A DNA stretch of 64,000 bases from Rhizophagus irregularis (Eukaryota; Glomeromycota; Glomeromycetes; Glomerales; Glomeraceae). The notes beneath the pieces were generated by a model. That model worked only from the letters and a program-made list of their open reading frames with translations. It made no database searches and was not told the origin of the DNA. The position numbers and the translations under genes are program-made. Location: assembly GCF_026210795.1 (NCBI RefSeq), contig NC_089436.1, positions 4,712,001-4,776,000 of the forward strand. Direction: 5' to 3'. Shown one piece after another: positions 60,536-64,000 of the stretch. Each line of letters starts with the position of its first letter. Position 1 is the first letter of the stretch.

Positions 60536-60692
60536 TATTTAACGAGAATGTAGTGTATATAACTGACAGTTAGCAAAATATCTCACAACTTTTTCCTCTA
60601 CTATATTCAATAATTAATGGTTGAACAATAAAAAAATTAATTTTATAGAATTACTGTACCACGTGCAGTTGATTTTTTCGCTTTACATAAAC

Positions 60693-60728
60693 ATTAATTG
60701 CCAATTCGCCACTCAGCAATACAAAATG
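60693..60728. repeat. Outer inverted repeat, left arm
   Basis: attaattgccaattcgccac here is mirrored by the complement at 63011-63047 with few changes. The pair brackets the 60.8-62.2 kb element. Confidence 0.6.
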
Positions 60729-60798
60729 ATCGGCAATCTATAATTAATCTCGTCAGACATTTTTATATTAAATACTATTGCTTCTGAATGGTATTTGC

Positions 60799-62166
60799 TA
60801 AAGCTCTAAATGGTCCAGATTGGTCCGGGTTGGAGAGTAACCCAGAACCGGACCAAAAAATTAGTTCATTTCGGTCCGGTCCAGTTTATATTAAAAGGAG
60901 AATCTGGGACCAAACCGGACCGGACCAGTTATTTTGGTCCAGTCCGATCTGGTCCTATAATAAAAAAACATTGCGAAAACGTTTTTTAGTTATAATTACT
61001 TAGAAAAAACATTTCGCAACATTTTTTCGTTAAGTTAATTAGAAAAATGTTGCGAAAACGTTTTTTCTAATTAAATATACTTAGAAAAAATGTTTCGCAA
61101 CGTTTTTTTGTTAAATTAATTAGAAAAACATTTCGCAACATTTTTTCGTTAAATTAATTAGGAAACATTGTGCAAACGTTTTTTCTAATTAAATATACTT
61201 AGAAAAAACGTTTTGCAACGTTTTTTCGTTAAATTAATTAGAAAAACGTTGCGCAAACATTTTTTCTAATTAAATATGATAAGAAAAAACGTTTCGCAAC
61301 ATTTTTTCTTTAAACTAATTAGAAAAACATTGCGCAAACGTTTTTTCTAATTAAATATGATAAGAAAAAATGTTTCGCAACGTTTTTTCTTTAAACTAAT
61401 TAGAAAAACATTGCGCAAACGTTTTTTCTAATTAAATATGATAAGAAAAAATGTTGCGCAACATTTTTTCTTTAAACTAATTAGAAAAACATTGCGCAAA
61501 CGTTTTTTTTAATAAATATACTTAGAAAAAACTTGCGCAACATTTTTTCTTTAAATTAATTAGAAAAACGTTGCGCAAACATTTTTTTAATAAATATACT
61601 TAGAAAAAATGTTTCGCTACATTTTTTCATTAAATTAATTAGAAAAACGTTGCGCAAACATTTTTCTAATTAAATATGATAAGAAAAAACGTTTCGCAAC
61701 ATTTTTTCTTTAAACTAATTAGAAAAATATTGTGCAAACGTTTTTTCTAATTAAATATGATAAGAAAAAACGTTTTGCAACGTTTTTTCTTTAAACTAAT
61801 TAAAAAAACATTGCACAAACGTTTTTTTTAATAAATATACTTAGAAAAAATGTTGCGCAACGTTTTTTCTTTAAAGTAATTAAAAAACGTTGCGCAAACA
61901 TTTTTTTTATAATAATATGTTAAAAAAAACGTTACGCAACATTTTTTTATTTAATAATTAAATAATCACTACGGTTTTAATGCGAAAATATTTATTGGTC
62001 CGGTCCAGTCCCAACCCGTTTTTTCAGTCCAGGTTAGATTTATAATCTGAAACCGGACCGGGCCGGATCAAATATTTTGGTCCGGGTTGAAGCATCAACC
62101 CAGACTGGACCAATCTGAATTTTCGGTCTGGGTTGCTGGATTAGAACCGACCCGATTAGAGCTTTA
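60799..62166. mobile_element. hAT-like non-autonomous element filled by satellite
   Basis: The ends are taaagctctaa and its complement ttagagcttta. The 8-bp direct repeat gtatttgc flanks it at 60791-60798 and 62167-62174, as expected for hAT. Subterminal regions (60810-60955 and 61999-62155) are packed with ggtccggtcc and ggtccggg words in both orientations, a likely transposase-binding pattern. The middle is an 81-bp satellite. No transposase is encoded. Confidence 0.8.
60963..61950. repeat. 81-bp satellite, about 12 copies
   Basis: The unit start gaaaaac(g/a)ttgcgcaaac recurs at 61241, 61322, 61403 and 61484, exactly 81 bp apart. Each unit contains two short inverted motifs, (a)aaacgttgcgcaaacgttt and aaacgtttcgcaacgttt, joined by ctaattaaatat(ga/ac)t. 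Copies vary by C/T-type changes (cgtt versus catt, gcgc versus gtgc). Confidence 0.85.
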
Positions 62167-62280
62167 GTATTTGCACAAGTTTGAAAATGTTTTGTTGTAA
62201 TATAAATGCCCTAAAAATACATTAAAAAAGGATGTTACATTACTTAGGTATAGTTTTCACAGGTCGAAATGCTAAAAATC

Positions 62281-62434
62281 GGCAAAAAAAATGGCGCGAA
62301 AAGCAGTGGCTATTCTTGGCTATTCTTGGCTATTCTTGGCTGTTTTTGGCTATTTACGAATTAACCTATACTATTTGTAAATAGTTTATACAAATTTGCG
62401 AATAGTTTATGCGATTTGCACCATTTTTTTTGCC
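62281..62434. repeat. 14-bp inverted repeat with internal ggctattctt repeats
   Basis: ggcaaaaaaaatgg at 62281-62294 and its exact complement at 62421-62434. Between them ggctattctt is repeated three times near 62308-62338, and aatagttta words follow. No coding capacity. Confidence 0.65.
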
Positions 62435-63010
62435 TATTTTTGATCATTTGACGTGTGTTTATAAAACTGGTAAAACTAAAACATTGCCAAAAAAAAAAAA
62501 ATTTATTTTATTTTATTTTTTTTTTAAACATTATTTTGTTAATTTAAGCAAGAATATACCATATATTATATAATAATTATACTTCTCCGCTAATTAATTA
62601 TGTCGTATTTCGGCGAACGGACCAATTCACTATTTATTATAAAATTACTATGAATTAATTACGTCTGTCAAAATACATTACGTCTGTCAAAATAAATTTA
62701 ATTAGTATTTTGTCATTTTGACGAAAAGTATAATAATAATACAAAAAAACCTTGTAAAATTTGCAAAATTCGCGAATAATTGGTGTAAAGTTACCTAAAA
62801 TATGAGCTGGAATGGTGACTTCCTCCAAAGTAAACTCTTTAAATTTTATAGCAAACGAAAAAAAAATTTTTTTTTTGTGACATATTCACGTTTTGCATTA
62901 TTGATTGGTAAAGTATGGTTACATTAAGCATGACTTATGTAGGACAAAATCAGAGTTGAAATGTGCCGATCGACGTCATTCATATAAGAACTTGCGACGG
63001 ATCTACTAAT

Positions 63011-63047
63011 CAATTTTGTATCGTTAAGTGGCGGATTGGCAATTAAT
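63011..63047. repeat. Outer inverted repeat, right arm
   Basis: gtggcggattggcaattaat is the near complement of 60693-60712, and the match continues through acaaaa/ttttgt. Confidence 0.6.
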
Positions 63048-63298
63048 TTTATTAAGATCAAAATTCAAATGATTGTCACTGATATCACGTGATTCCCTTA
63101 TTTGTTTATTTGTTTATTGTTTACGTGATAGCTGTAAAAAAAATCTTTTCCCCCTTTTTTCCCTTTTTTTTCAAAAGTACAAACTAACACATAATAAACT
63201 CTTTTAACTCAGTTTTTATTACTTGTTCTTGTAAATTTATAATATTTTATATAATATATAGTACTTTAATTTCTTCTTTTACTTTTGTATTTTTATTT

Positions 63299-63790
63299 TC
63301 TAGTTTTGAAGCGTAATTTCACACATAATCTCACCACTTTGGCCAAATGAAGCTATCTTTTATGAAGCAAAGTTGTCCAGCAATGTTAAATTATACTTAT
63401 TTCATATGCATAGGTATGATAATTATAGAGGAAATCATGATTTTTTATAATAGTACTGGTTTTCAAAATTTTCATTTTTCTGTTTTAAACTTCAGAGCGT
63501 AATTTCACCACTTTCACCAAATGAAATTACCCTTTTGTGCTTAAGTAAAGTTGTTCAATGAGGTCGAAATTACTTGTAATTTAGATTTTCATAAGTGTAG
63601 GTACAATATTTGTAGATAAGTTGCATTTTTTAATTGAATACTAATTTTTGAATTTTACTTTTCTATTTCCAACTTTAAAATGTAAGTTCATCACTTTATT
63701 CAAATGAAACTACTCTTTTATGCTTAAGTAAAATTATTCAGCAAGGTTAAATTTACTTGTATCTTAATTTTAATGAAAGTAGATTATAAT
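63299..63790. repeat. Three diverged tandem units of about 183 bp
   Basis: Each unit starts with a tctagttttgaagcgtaatttcac-like phrase (63299, about 63477, about 63661), followed by caccactttnnnccaaatga, then tttta/tgtgctt-aagtaaagttgttca, then aaattacttgta. No open frame runs through all three. Confidence 0.6.
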
Positions 63791-64000
63791 ATTAGTGAAG
63801 CATCCCTATGAAAACACAATTTCCATAAAATGTATGTAAAAAAATGTTATTTGACCATATATTATTCGAAAAATCATTATTTGTTTATAATTTAAACATA
63901 ATTTTATTTGATATAATATTAAATATTCGTAAGTTGTATTGTAAACAAAAACAAGCATTAACTTAACGTACAAATAATGTTCAAATAACATGTTTAAACA

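Noticed and set aside
60788..61003. 71-codon frame rich in GPD and SGP
   Set aside because: It is a translation of the subterminal ggtccgg repeats of the hAT-like element.
1..64000. tRNA, rRNA, CRISPR array or bacterial promoters
   Set aside because: No cloverleaf with a convincing T-loop, no rRNA-like blocks and no regularly spaced identical repeats with unique spacers were seen. The 81-bp satellite has no unique spacers.

Overview
The window is strongly AT-rich eukaryotic nuclear DNA with short GT-AG introns, few genes per kb and many small transposon relics. An expanded BTB-BACK-TLDc gene, Crinkler (CRN) genes, RanBPM-type SPRY domains and long low-complexity spacers together point to an arbuscular mycorrhizal fungus (Glomeromycotina, Rhizophagus-like). 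No bacterial or organellar gene set, CRISPR array, rRNA or tRNA was recognised.

The main content is a repeated two-gene cassette. Gene A has nine exons and encodes a protein with about eight predicted membrane segments and a C-terminal SPRY domain. Gene B has three exons and encodes a protein with an N-terminal membrane anchor, an ectodomain, a second membrane segment and a conserved basic tail. A and B are always head to head. I find six cassettes. Pair 0 (6.8-10.5 kb) is dead. Pair 1 (11.8-16.8 kb) is intact. Pair 2 (18.7-22.7 kb) is dead. Pair 3 (31.5-36.1 kb) is intact. Pair 4 (38.5-42.5 kb) is intact. Pair 5 (56.8-60.3 kb) is inverted as a whole; its A has lost the SPRY domain and its B has a frameshift. 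Pairs 0-4 have the same orientation, so they form a decayed tandem array. A 33-bp block is conserved between the divergent starts of pairs 0, 1 and 4. The three complete A genes each come to 650 codons by my splicing, although individual exon lengths differ.

Other genes: a BTB-BACK-TLDc gene at 4.6-6.1 kb; a Crinkler with P-loop NTPase and restriction-nuclease-like domains, carrying one frameshift, at 48.0-50.1 kb; a broken second Crinkler on the opposite strand at 50.9-51.9 kb; a 105-aa unknown protein at 52.4-52.7 kb; and a cysteine-rich 236-aa protein at 53.3-54.0 kb.

Mobile DNA includes two 5'-truncated LINE 3' ends with 13- and 15-bp target duplications (19.3-20.8 and 11.0-11.5 kb), a tyrosine-recombinase relic (6.3-6.7 kb), two hAT-like non-autonomous elements with 8-bp target duplications (26.1-26.8 and 60.8-62.2 kb, the latter filled by an 81-bp satellite), an insertion in the pair 3 promoter, a 1.6-kb purine-rich inverted-repeat element (29.5-31.2 kb) and several short inverted-repeat elements. 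The long spacers at 1-4.5, 22.7-29.5, 36.1-38.4 and 42.5-47.6 kb hold mostly AT-rich non-coding sequence and repeats.

If the system works as the layout suggests, A and B are co-transcribed partners of one membrane complex. That is inference from arrangement, not from a known function.
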